Source: Bacteroidota bacterium (GTDB lineage Bacteria; Bacteroidota; Bacteroidia; B-17B0; Aurantibacillaceae). Taken from it: 64,000 nucleotides of DNA. A model generated the notes under the pieces. It saw only the letters and a list, made by a program, of their open reading frames with translations, made no database searches and had not been told where the DNA came from. Each line of letters begins with the position of its first letter. Position 1 is the first letter of the stretch. Position numbers and translations under genes: made by a program. Shown in pieces: positions 9,353 through 18,800 of the stretch. The DNA lies in the NCBI GenBank assembly GCA_021155905.1, contig JAJNBG010000009.1, forward strand, positions 16,284-80,283, written 5' to 3'.

Positions 9353-9440
9353 TGTCACTTCGAGTAAAATTTACCTGTTCCTTGCAAATGGTTCTCGATA
9401 CGAAAAATGAAAAGAAAGCCATTTTTCACTCGAACTGACA
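9353..9440. repeat. intergenic inverted repeat family C (TCACTTCGAGT type)
   Basis: TGTCACTTCGAGT (9353-9365) near-inverted to ACTCGAACTGACA (9428-9440), with GGTTCTCGATACG between; lies between convergent gpsA and gldD. Confidence 0.65.
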
Positions 9441-9445
9441 AAGTT

Positions 9446-10093
9446 TTACTTTTTCACTTTCTTATTTTCAATTCCTTTCCACTGAAAAGTCTGAATCATG
9501 TGAACAATGTCTTTTCTGAGATAATCCACGACGATCTTTAAGGAATCTATATTTGGTACGACATTAAAATATAAAGCACCACGCATAAAATGGTGCGTGC
9601 TATCGGTCAAATAAAATTGTACGTTAGAGGCTGTATTTCCACCGATATCATAAACCAAACCATATACCTGCGCGCTATCCCTCACAATAATGGTTTCATC
9701 CAATCCCGTTGCTTTGATCTGATGTTTAATCGCAAAATCACGGCTGTCGTTTAAAAAGGTATCCAGGTTATTAGTGACCTCTTTATAACTCAAATGGATC
9801 TGGGCGTTGTATTTTGGGAAATTCACGTTGATCCAACAGGGATCTGCACCTTTGTGTTGATCATTATTGATAAAGGCGTAGGTCGGTATTTCAAAACTAT
9901 AAGGACAAAGACTATCGTAGTTACGGTAAGTCTTTTCCGGAAAATCAATTCTTGGAAACCCTTTTGGTTTCGGTATAAAAACTTCATCCTCATCATCGCC
10001 ACAGGAAAAGCATGCGATTATAAATGCTCCGACAGTAAGTAATTTAACGATGGTTTTAAACGAAGCTCTTATCATGAACACAAATTTAATCAT
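9446..10093 (-). CDS. gldD: gliding motility lipoprotein GldD
   Basis: Lipobox IIACFSC, PKPKGFPRIDFPEKTY, PYSFEIP, NTASNVQFYLTDSTHHFMRGALYF, DIVHMIQTFQW; downstream of ssb as usual. Confidence 0.85.
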   Translation of the reverse strand: MIKFVFMIRASFKTIVKLLTVGAFIIACFSCGDDEDEVFIPKPKGFPRIDFPEKTYRNYDSLCPYSFEIPTYAFINNDQHKGADPCWINVNFPKYNAQIHLSYKEVTNNLDTFLNDSRDFAIKHQIKATGLDETIIVRDSAQVYGLVYDIGGNTASNVQFYLTDSTHHFMRGALYFNVVPNIDSLKIVVDYLRKDIVHMIQTFQWKGIENKKVKK

Positions 10094-10141
10094 TAAAAAA
10101 CCCCAACAAAGAGTCGAGGTTAAATATTATAAAAAACATTT

Positions 10142-10200
10142 TCCGCAGATTTCGCGGATATTCGCGGATTTTTTCTGCGTTAATCTGTGTGATCCGCGGG
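10142..10200. repeat. intergenic repeat family A, copy 3
   Basis: TCCGCAGATTTCGCGGATATTCGCGGATTTTTTCTGCGTTAATCTGTGTGATCCGCGGG between gldD and ssb. Confidence 0.7.
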
Positions 10201-10206
10201 AATAAT

Positions 10207-10626
10207 TTAAAAAGGTAAATTATCTTTCTTTCCAAGGTCTTCGAAATTCACATTGCTGGTATCATCGTTAATGTTCGGATTAGGAACATTACTGTCTTTT
10301 CGTTGTAGTACTAAAAAAGATTCCCCAACTATCTCCGTTATGTTTCTCTTATGCCCGTCTTTATCGATCCATTGCCTGGTCTGGAGTTTTCCTTCCAGGT
10401 AAATCTGTGTTCCTTTTTTTAATAGTTTTTCAGCACTTTCTGCCATACTTCTCCAAACAACAATGTTATGCCATTCCGTTTGTTCAATTTTGTTCCCGCT
10501 TTTATCTTTATGGAATTCACTGGTAGCGATGCTGAAATTCGCCCGGGCGATGTTCCCTTCTAGATATTTTAATTCAGGGTCCTTACCTAAGTTCCCTACT
10601 AAAATTACTTTATTGATACCTGCCAT
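10207..10626 (-). CDS. ssb: single-stranded DNA-binding protein
   Basis: NKVILVGNLGKDPELKY, WHNIVVW, YLEGKLQTRQW motifs. Confidence 0.95.
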   Translation of the reverse strand: MAGINKVILVGNLGKDPELKYLEGNIARANFSIATSEFHKDKSGNKIEQTEWHNIVVWRSMAESAEKLLKKGTQIYLEGKLQTRQWIDKDGHKRNITEIVGESFLVLQRKDSNVPNPNINDDTSNVNFEDLGKKDNLPF

Positions 10627-10791
10627 GTTCTAGAAATTAGTTCCGATTTTTACTATAACAAACAAAGTAACTTTTTTTTATTTCTGCAACTCGTTCATCT
10701 ACGCAAAATGGCGTTTTATAAGGATTATTCTCTGTTTATGATAGTTTATAAAAAATTAAGGAACTTATCTTTTCAAACACTCATAATTGCG

Positions 10792-10799
10792 TATTTTTG
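10792..10799 (+). promoter_or_regulatory. Bacteroidota-type -7 box (TATTTTTG) 5 nt before the helicase ATG
   Basis: Matches TAnnTTTG; followed by TAGTA-ATG. Confidence 0.4.
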
Positions 10800-10804
10800 T
10801 AGTA

Positions 10805-13231
10805 ATGAGTGACTATTTAAATGAACTAAATCCGGTTCAAAGACTGGCAGCTGAAACTACAGAAGGACCGGTTATGATTATTGCGGGTGCCGGCTCCGGA
10901 AAAACACGTGTATTAACGTATCGTATTGCCCATATCATGGAGAAAGGTAATGATGCGTTTAATATTTTATCCTTGACATTTACCAATAAGGCGGCACGTG
11001 AAATGAAAGAACGTATCGCTAAAATTGTCGGGAGTAAAGAGGCGAAAAATATCTGGATGGGAACTTTCCACTCTATTTTTGCGAAGATTTTGCGATTTGA
11101 AGCTGAAAAATTAGGATACCCGTCAAACTTTACAATTTACGATACGGATGACAGTAAGAGTGTGATCAAAGATATTTTAAAGCAATTGAACCTAGATGAT
11201 AAGGTTTACAAACCTTCTTTGGTACTTAACAGAATCTCGTCGGCGAAAAATAGTTTAATCTCGGCTCATCAATATGCCAATAATCCAATCACTCAGGCGG
11301 AAGACAGGGCTTCCAATAAACCTTTGTTAGGTCAGGTTTACCTTGCTTATCAGAAACGAAATTTCAAATCCGGCGCAATGGATTTTGATGATTTGCTATA
11401 TAATACCAATGTTTTATTAAGGGATTTTCCGGATGTTTTGGTTAAATATCAGAGTAAGTTTAAGTACATTTTAGTGGATGAGTACCAGGATACCAACTTT
11501 TCCCAATATGTGATTGTGAAGCAACTGGCTGCCCGTTTTCAGAATATCTGCGTGGTGGGTGATGATGCACAGAGTATTTATTCATTCCGTGGCGCCAATA
11601 TCCAGAATATTTTAAATTTTGAGAAAGATTACCCGGATCTCAAAACATTTAAACTTGAACAAAATTACCGGAGTACACAAACAATTGTAAAAGCAGCCAG
11701 TGCTGTAATTGCGATTAATAAAGACCAATTCAAGAAGAATATTTTTACGGATAACGAGGAAGGTGAAAAAATAAAAATCATTAAGTCCAATACAGATAAC
11801 GAGGAAGGGCAAAAAGTAGCCGCTTCGATTTACGAAACACATTTTACCCAACAGGCACATTATAAAGATTTTGCTATCCTGTACCGAACCAACGCTCAAT
11901 CCCGTTCGTTTGAGGAGGCCATGCGTAAGTTAAATATTCCTTACAGAATATACGGAGGCGTGTCTTTTTATCAGCGTAAAGAAATTAAAGATGTCTTGTC
12001 TTATTTTCGTTTGTCTATTAATCATAATGATGACGAATCTTTAAAACGAATCATCAATTATCCGACCCGTGGAATAGGACAGACCACAATTGATAAAATA
12101 ATGCTGGCTGCTATGGAACATGATATCAGCATGTGGCAGGTGCTTGACAATCTGAAAGATTTTAACATCGGGATCAATAGTGGTACTGCTTTAAAAATTT
12201 CGGAGTTTACTACGATGATCAAAACATTCTCGATGATGATTCCTTACAAGGATGCCTTCGAATGTGCGAATCATATTGCGGTAACGAGTGGTATTGTAAA
12301 AGACCTTTATCATGATAAAACTCCGGAAGGAGTGAGTCGTTACGAAAACATACAGGAATTATTAAATGGTATCAAGGATTTTGTAGAGCAGGAGCGCACG
12401 CCCCAGGAGGAAGAATTAAAGGGTGCCATTTTTAATAATAATACTGAAGCAAACCCCGTGGAATTGTTTGATTCCCCGGAACAGACAGTGGAATTAAAAA
12501 CTCTGGATGAGTTTATGCAGGAAATTACGTTGTTAACGGATGTTGACAAAGAAAGTGAAGATGAAAAGAATTCCGATAAAGTTTCCATGATGACAATTCA
12601 TGCTTCTAAAGGTTTGGAATTTCCTTACGTGCATATTGTTGGCCTCGAAGAAAATTTGTTTCCTTCTCAAATGGCGTTAAATAGTAGAAGCGAGTTAGAA
12701 GAAGAAAGACGATTGTTTTATGTTGCCATCACCCGTGCGGAGAAAAAAGCAACGATCAGTTTTGCAACTACGCGCTACCGTTTTGGAAATATTATATACT
12801 GTGAGCCGAGCCGTTTTATTGATGAACTGGATGAGGATTGTGTTGACTTCCCGAGGGAGCCTGAACGTGCCAAATTCAGCGATGACGCATTTGTAAGGTC
12901 AACCCGGCCATTTCAAAAACCGATGGAGTCTATTGATTTCAGGACGAAAGGTTCTGACTTTAACAAAGCAGAACCAAAACAAATTAATTTTTCTCCTCCT
13001 AAAAAATTAATTCCGCTGGCCAAACGTATGGCAGCCACTAATACGCCGAGCGATAACAGTGCTAATGCTAACTTAAGAATAGGTAGTGTTGTTGAACATG
13101 AAAAGTTTGGAATTGGTGAAATTACTGCCATTGAAGGAGTTTATCCTGAAGCAAAAGCATCTATTCAGTTTCGAAATTCAGGTGAGAAGAATCTCCTGTT
13201 GAAGTATGCGAAATTAAAAGTGGTGATGTAA
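10805..13231 (+). CDS. UvrD/PcrA/Rep-family ATP-dependent helicase
   Basis: GAGSGKTRVLTYRI, DEYQDTN, GDDAQSIYSFRGA, EQNYRST, TIHASKGLEF, VAITRA. Likely start MSDYLNEL at 10805. Confidence 0.93.
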   Translation: MSDYLNELNPVQRLAAETTEGPVMIIAGAGSGKTRVLTYRIAHIMEKGNDAFNILSLTFTNKAAREMKERIAKIVGSKEAKNIWMGTFHSIFAKILRFEAEKLGYPSNFTIYDTDDSKSVIKDILKQLNLDDKVYKPSLVLNRISSAKNSLISAHQYANNPITQAEDRASNKPLLGQVYLAYQKRNFKSGAMDFDDLLYNTNVLLRDFPDVLVKYQSKFKYILVDEYQDTNFSQYVIVKQLAARFQNICVVGDDAQSIYSFRGANIQNILNFEKDYPDLKTFKLEQNYRSTQTIVKAASAVIAINKDQFKKNIFTDNEEGEKIKIIKSNTDNEEGQKVAASIYETHFTQQAHYKDFAILYRTNAQSRSFEEAMRKLNIPYRIYGGVSFYQRKEIKDVLSYFRLSINHNDDESLKRIINYPTRGIGQTTIDKIMLAAMEHDISMWQVLDNLKDFNIGINSGTALKISEFTTMIKTFSMMIPYKDAFECANHIAVTSGIVKDLYHDKTPEGVSRYENIQELLNGIKDFVEQERTPQEEELKGAIFNNNTEANPVELFDSPEQTVELKTLDEFMQEITLLTDVDKESEDEKNSDKVSMMTIHASKGLEFPYVHIVGLEENLFPSQMALNSRSELEEERRLFYVAITRAEKKATISFATTRYRFGNIIYCEPSRFIDELDEDCVDFPREPERAKFSDDAFVRSTRPFQKPMESIDFRTKGSDFNKAEPKQINFSPPKKLIPLAKRMAATNTPSDNSANANLRIGSVVEHEKFGIGEITAIEGVYPEAKASIQFRNSGEKNLLLKYAKLKVVM

Positions 13232-13414
13232 ATTTTCGGATACCTTTTTTTAGTTCCCCTGCATTTATTTGTGATTTTTTAAGAGTTGATCTCTGTTATC
13301 CTTTGCTATGACTGTGCTTCAGTCGTAAGGATATAACTATTTCTTTATTGTATGTAATGTAAACTGTCCGATTCGTTCGGACCTTTGTAATAACCAATCT
13401 AAAAATTAGAAATT

Positions 13415-13582
13415 ATGAAAACGACGACAGTAAGCATATTATCGGGTAAAAGCAACAAAGGAGGGCATTCAAAAAGTCAGGAAGCTACAAAAAAAGGAAG
13501 CAGAAACAATGATCTTGGCTTATCTAAAAAAACATCCACGACAGATGGTGGATCGAAAACAGATAAAGCAAGAAGAAAATAA
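13415..13582 (+). CDS. small basic hypothetical protein (55 aa)
   Basis: Manual translation MKTTTVSILSGKSNKGGHSKSQEATKKGSRNNDLGLSKKTSTTDGGSKTDKARRK; not in the supplied ORF track. Confidence 0.5.
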   Translation: MKTTTVSILSGKSNKGGHSKSQEATKKGSRNNDLGLSKKTSTTDGGSKTDKARRK

Positions 13583-13611
13583 TAGCACTAACCATTTAAT
13601 AATTGGAACTC

Positions 13612-13950
13612 ATGAAAGAGAATGGAAAAAATGATCCGGTAGGTTTTAATACCAAAACGGATCCGAAAAAAGAACAGGACCCTATCAATAAAGGTTCAAA
13701 AAACAACGGAACAGAAAGTCATACAGAAGTTCTTGATGAAGAAAACGGGGATATTAATAAACCCAAAAAGAACAGGGAACACGATGACACCGATCATGAA
13801 CATGATTATAAGACTCCCAGTGACGAACAGAATAAAAACCAGGAGCAGTCCAAGGATCCGGTCGACAACCAAACGCCTAATCAAACGATTGATAAAACCT
13901 CTGCTAATCAAAACAGCAGTAATCAGGGAATCAATACTAATAACAAATAG
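13612..13950 (+). CDS. highly hydrophilic, probably disordered protein
   Basis: N/K/D/E/Q-rich throughout; ATG at 13612 preferred over the TTG at 13603. Confidence 0.5.
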   Translation: MKENGKNDPVGFNTKTDPKKEQDPINKGSKNNGTESHTEVLDEENGDINKPKKNREHDDTDHEHDYKTPSDEQNKNQEQSKDPVDNQTPNQTIDKTSANQNSSNQGINTNNK

Positions 13951-13969
13951 AGCTTTTTGTTGTTAAATT

Positions 13970-14001
13970 AAAAAGGAGTATCAATTTGATACTCCTTTTT
14001 T
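13970..14001 (+). terminator. Rho-independent-like terminator
   Basis: AAAAGGAGTATCA-att-TGATACTCCTTTTTT. Confidence 0.75.
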
Positions 14002-14065
14002 GTTTCTGTATATTCTATTGAAGTTATGAGACGGTTTATTGCTTAGCAAAAGACTTGAAGGTATA

Positions 14066-14446
14066 TTATGCAGTTCCGGATGAATTGTTCGAAACGGTAA
14101 TTAAATTAGTAACACCTGTCACTCCATTAATATCTCTGGCAAGCAGGCCCGCTTTTAGGCGCTTAAAATCAAGATCTACGACGCCATCCAGTGTCACCCA
14201 CCCGTTTTTTACCTTGATTCTTATTTTAGTTTCATCAATAGAACTATTCCATTTAATAATGTTCATCACTGATTTCTTCAAGTCAATATCATCTTTTATC
14301 GACGATTGTTGCTCAAACTTTTCACTATCCATTTTATTAAAATAGTGTTGACTACTAATCCGATTTGATTTATTTAAATCATAATTTTTTGAATCCCAGT
14401 TGAAGCCAGCCGTACCGTCATTTTGATTTTCAATTCCCGTTTTCAT
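14066..14446 (-). CDS. BON domain-containing protein
   Basis: IRIKVKNGWVTLDGVVDLDFKRLKAGLLARDINGVTGVTNLITV is BON-like. Confidence 0.8.
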   Translation of the reverse strand: MKTGIENQNDGTAGFNWDSKNYDLNKSNRISSQHYFNKMDSEKFEQQSSIKDDIDLKKSVMNIIKWNSSIDETKIRIKVKNGWVTLDGVVDLDFKRLKAGLLARDINGVTGVTNLITVSNNSSGTA

Positions 14447-14770
14447 AACAATTGTTTTATGTATTTAATTTTCAATTTTTATAATTTATGGTTTCAATTG
14501 CTCTGTCACTTATATCTGCTTAACAACCGATATGATGTAATTGGAAACATTATTTTGATTTTCTAATTTTAACCAGGCCTTAACCAAAGATATATTATTA
14601 AGAACCGGTTACCCGAACTTATTAGGTTAATAAGCAAAAAAACCTGTTAGTCAAAGGAATTTAAAAGACAAAGAGAGAAAAACAACATCTGTTGCTTAAT
14701 AGGAGGAACAAAATATGGGGAATTATGCAAGTGGTTGCTCGCTTTTCAAAAGTTGGAAAGTAGCAGCCGC

Positions 14771-15832
14771 CTATTTATAAGTCGGTTTGGTAAGACTGTT
14801 ACCTAAGGATTTTCCATAACCAGGACTTGTATTAAAACGTAAGCTAAATTCTAATCCGCCTTTTGCTTTTGATACGCCCGTTAATTGAGAGGTATTGATA
14901 TCATAGCTTACACCGAAAGCATATTTATCATATTGAAATAGCAAACTAGGAATAATGGCATCCCCAACACGGTAGAAGGCGCCAATTGCAATGGCACAGG
15001 GTTTCTTGATCCCGGTATAAACTGATTGATCCTGGATAATATATTTGAACAAGCAACCAACATTTGTTTCCTGGGAAGGCCCCTGGCGCATATATAACAA
15101 GCTTGGAACAATGGCAACACCAGCATTTTTTATTCCTATATCAAAATTAGCGTGTGCAGCAAACTTTGCGAATTGTTTGTCGCCGCTGTTTGCAAATGAA
15201 TAAGTGGGCATATTGTAATGAAATGCCGAAATCCCAATATCAAACTTAGTACCGTCCTGGGCACTAATATGCCTCTCACTTTTTGCGTAATGATAAGCTA
15301 AGCCTCCTACAAAATCTGCCTGTAAAAATGAACTTCTTGGAGTAGACTCTCCCGAAACAATCGTTGCATCATAAACTGATCCATTATATTGACTTTCCCA
15401 TTGCAGCTTGGAAGGATTTATTGTTCTGTAATTTATACCTCCACCTATACCTGCAGACAGTTTTTCATATTGCCCGGTTTTTATTACCGCATTAAATCCA
15501 AGGTTTGCCATAAGAGAGCCTAATCCCGCGTCGCCTGCTTTATCATTGTATATGCTAAGAGACATCCCAGTGTAGGCTTTTTTTAACTTTAAATGTTTTA
15601 ACGCCCTTTCTATACTGATCCCATAAGTTTGAAAGGGACTTGTCACGCTTGCCCATTGATTTTTGTAGTTCGCAATGATCCTGGTGTCAAAAGCTGTACA
15701 GCTCATTGCAGGATTAATCAAAACCGGGGTTTCGTTAAACTGTGAAAAATGGATGTCCTGCGCTTTTGTTATTAACGAAATAAAAGTAATTACAATAAAT
15801 ATTTTATTTTTCATATCCAGTATGTTTTTCAT
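14771..15832 (-). CDS. PorP/SprF family type IX secretion membrane protein
   Basis: QDIHFSQFNETPVLINPAMSC start and barrel-like sequence; downstream of type-B T9SS cargo. Confidence 0.9.
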   Translation of the reverse strand: MKNILDMKNKIFIVITFISLITKAQDIHFSQFNETPVLINPAMSCTAFDTRIIANYKNQWASVTSPFQTYGISIERALKHLKLKKAYTGMSLSIYNDKAGDAGLGSLMANLGFNAVIKTGQYEKLSAGIGGGINYRTINPSKLQWESQYNGSVYDATIVSGESTPRSSFLQADFVGGLAYHYAKSERHISAQDGTKFDIGISAFHYNMPTYSFANSGDKQFAKFAAHANFDIGIKNAGVAIVPSLLYMRQGPSQETNVGCLFKYIIQDQSVYTGIKKPCAIAIGAFYRVGDAIIPSLLFQYDKYAFGVSYDINTSQLTGVSKAKGGLEFSLRFNTSPGYGKSLGNSLTKPTYK

Positions 15833-15850
15833 TTTGATTGCTTAGTAAAT

Positions 15851-18800
15851 TTATCGAATCAAAGTAATATTACCTTTCATGTTAAAGGATTGTCCATCAA
15901 TTGAGATTCCGTCTGCTTTGTATATAAAGACACCGGTATCCATTCTTTGACCTCTGAACGATCCATCCCAACTGTCTGATTGAGTTGAAGTTTCAAAAAC
16001 TTTTTCTCCCCATCTGTTGAATATCTGAAGATTGAACGTTGAAATGCAGCGTCCACGAACATTTATCACATCATTCAGTCCATCACCATTTGGTGAAAAT
16101 ACATTTGGTATAAAGAAATCACCACAGTTCACATCAACAGTAACGGTGACAGTATCCTGCACTTTACAATAAATTGAGTTGGAAGAAACAACTATATATT
16201 GCGTTGTTACAGTAGGTTGAACAATGGTATTGGAACAGTTAGTGCAAACGATAGATCCGTTGATATTTGGAGACCACGAGTAATTTGTACCACCACTTGC
16301 GAAAATTTCCGCGTGTTCGCCAATATTTATGGTTGTATCATTTCCAACAACCAGAACAGGGTAATCATATACATTGATAAAGTTGTTCTTAACAGTGGTA
16401 TCGATACCACAGGCATTTGTTGCGATCATGGTTACTGAAAAGCTTCCTGCTGATGGATAGCATGCCTCCGGAGCAACACCAACCGAAGATGTACCAACCC
16501 CAACCTGGTAATACCATTTATAAGTAATCGGAGAACTTCCAGATGTAGTAGAACTAAAGGTTACGCAACCTCCTGTACAGATGGTATCATTATTTAATGT
16601 GGTGAAGTTTCCGTTTGGTGGTACACGGACAGCCAGTTGGATGGTGTCTTTTCCTTCGCAAACACCGTTAGAAATGATTACTGTATAAATCACTGTCGCT
16701 GTAGTAGGGGGAACAGCTACAATGCTTGATGTATTGTTGGCGCCCGAGATTGCACCAACCGGCTGCCATGAATAGGTTAATCCACTGGCCGAAGGAGCAG
16801 AAATACTTACGGATTTGGTTAAACAAACCGTGGGACTGGAAGAAGTAAGCGCCGGGTTAATTGTTGGAAGGACGCTGACTGTAACAACAGCCGGTACTTC
16901 ATAACAACCCTGAACGGTTTTTCCGACAACAGTATAGGATGTAGTTGTCGTAGGGTTAACAAAAACTGTTGGTGTTGTAACCGGTCCAGCAGACCAGGTA
17001 TAAGTATCAGCACCGGTAGCAGTTAAGGTTGAACCGGTTCCTCCTATACAGATCACAGAATGGCTCATGCTCGCTGTAATTGTACTAACCGGAGGTACAG
17101 TCAGTGAAATGGTTGCCGTTGATACACATCCGCTTGTTGTACCTGTTACAGTATAAATGGTTGTTGTAGCCGGCGTAGCGGTTACAACAGCAACGGTCGT
17201 TGAGCTCAGACCCGTTGGCGGCGACCAGGAATAAGTTGTTGCGCCACTTGCTGTAAAACTTACAGGAGCCACTCCAAAACAATAAAAGGATGAGTTGGAA
17301 GATATAGTTGTCGTTAAAGTTGTGACTGCAACTGTAGCTGTTGCTGAATTGACACATATCCCGTCAAATCCCACAACCGTGTATGTTGAATTTGATGTTG
17401 GAGTAACACTTAAGGTCGAACCAGTACTGAATCCGGGAGCCCAAGTGTAACTGGTGGCTCCTCCCGCTGTTAAGGTCGTCCCTGAACCAAGGCAGACATT
17501 AGTATTGGACGGCGTGATGGTTACAGTTAATGTAGGCGAAACACTTACCGTTGCAACAGCCTGAGCAGTACAGGCACCGGTTCCCGCTAAAACAGTATAT
17601 GTGGTAGTTGTGGTAGGAGTTACTGTAACTGTTCCGGACGGAGATGGCGATGCGCCTGTACTTGCCGTCCAGGCAAACGGACCAGTACTACCAGAAACAC
17701 TTAGACCGGCAGTTTGCCCGTTACAAATAATAGTTCCGGAAGGTGTAATATTTACAGACAACGAAGGTGTAATCGAGACAGTGGCAACTGCCTGTGCCGT
17801 GCAGGCACCTGTTCCCGAAAGAACCGTATAGGTAGTCATTGAACCCGGTGTAACTGTTACGGTAGCCGCACTTGCAGGTGTGGTACCTGTGCTTGCGGTC
17901 CATGCAAAAGGACCTGCTCCGGTCGAGGTTAATGTAACACTTTCGCCAAGACAAATGGTCGTGTTAGAAGGCGTAATATTGATCGATAGGGTTGGAGCAA
18001 TAGAAACAGTTGCCACCGCCTGAGCTGTGCATGCTCCTGTTCCTGACAGAACCGTATAGCTTGTAGCAGTGTTAGGGCTTACTGTTACCGTTCCTGCACT
18101 TGCAGGATTAGCGCCGGTACTTGCAGTCCAGGTAAAAGGTCCTGATCCTGTCGAAGATAACGTTGCACTAGCCCCAAGACAGATTGTGGTATTAGAAGGT
18201 GTAATAGTGATTGATGAAGCAGGAGCAATAGAGATCGTTGCGACCGCTTGAGCAGTACAGGCTCCTGTACCTGACAGGACAGTATAAGTAGTGGTAGTGG
18301 ACGGCGTAACTGTTACCGTGGCGGTACTTGCAGGATTTGCACCTGCACTTGCAGTCCAGGTAAATGGTCCGGATCCTGTAGAAGACAATGAAACACTTTG
18401 TCCAAGACAAATGGTTGTATTAGAAGGCGTGATGGTTATTGAAAGGGACGGAGATATGGACACTGTCGCTACCGCGGATGAAGTACAGGTTCCGGTACCG
18501 GATATAACCGTGTAGGTTGTAGTTGACCCAGGAGTTACCGTAACATTAGCTGCGCTTGCAGGATTTGTTCCTGTACTGGCCGTCCAGGTAAAAGGCCCGG
18601 GACCTGATGAAGACAAAGCAACGCTCTGACCAGCACAAATGGTAGACATAGATGGAGTAATGGCAATTGTAGGAGGAGTTCCAACAGATACTGTCGCAAC
18701 AGCTGTTGCGGTACAGGAACCTGTACCGGATAAAACTGTATAAGTAGTGGTCGAAGCCGGGGTAACGGTAACATTCGCTGCGCTGGCAGGGTTTGTTCCT

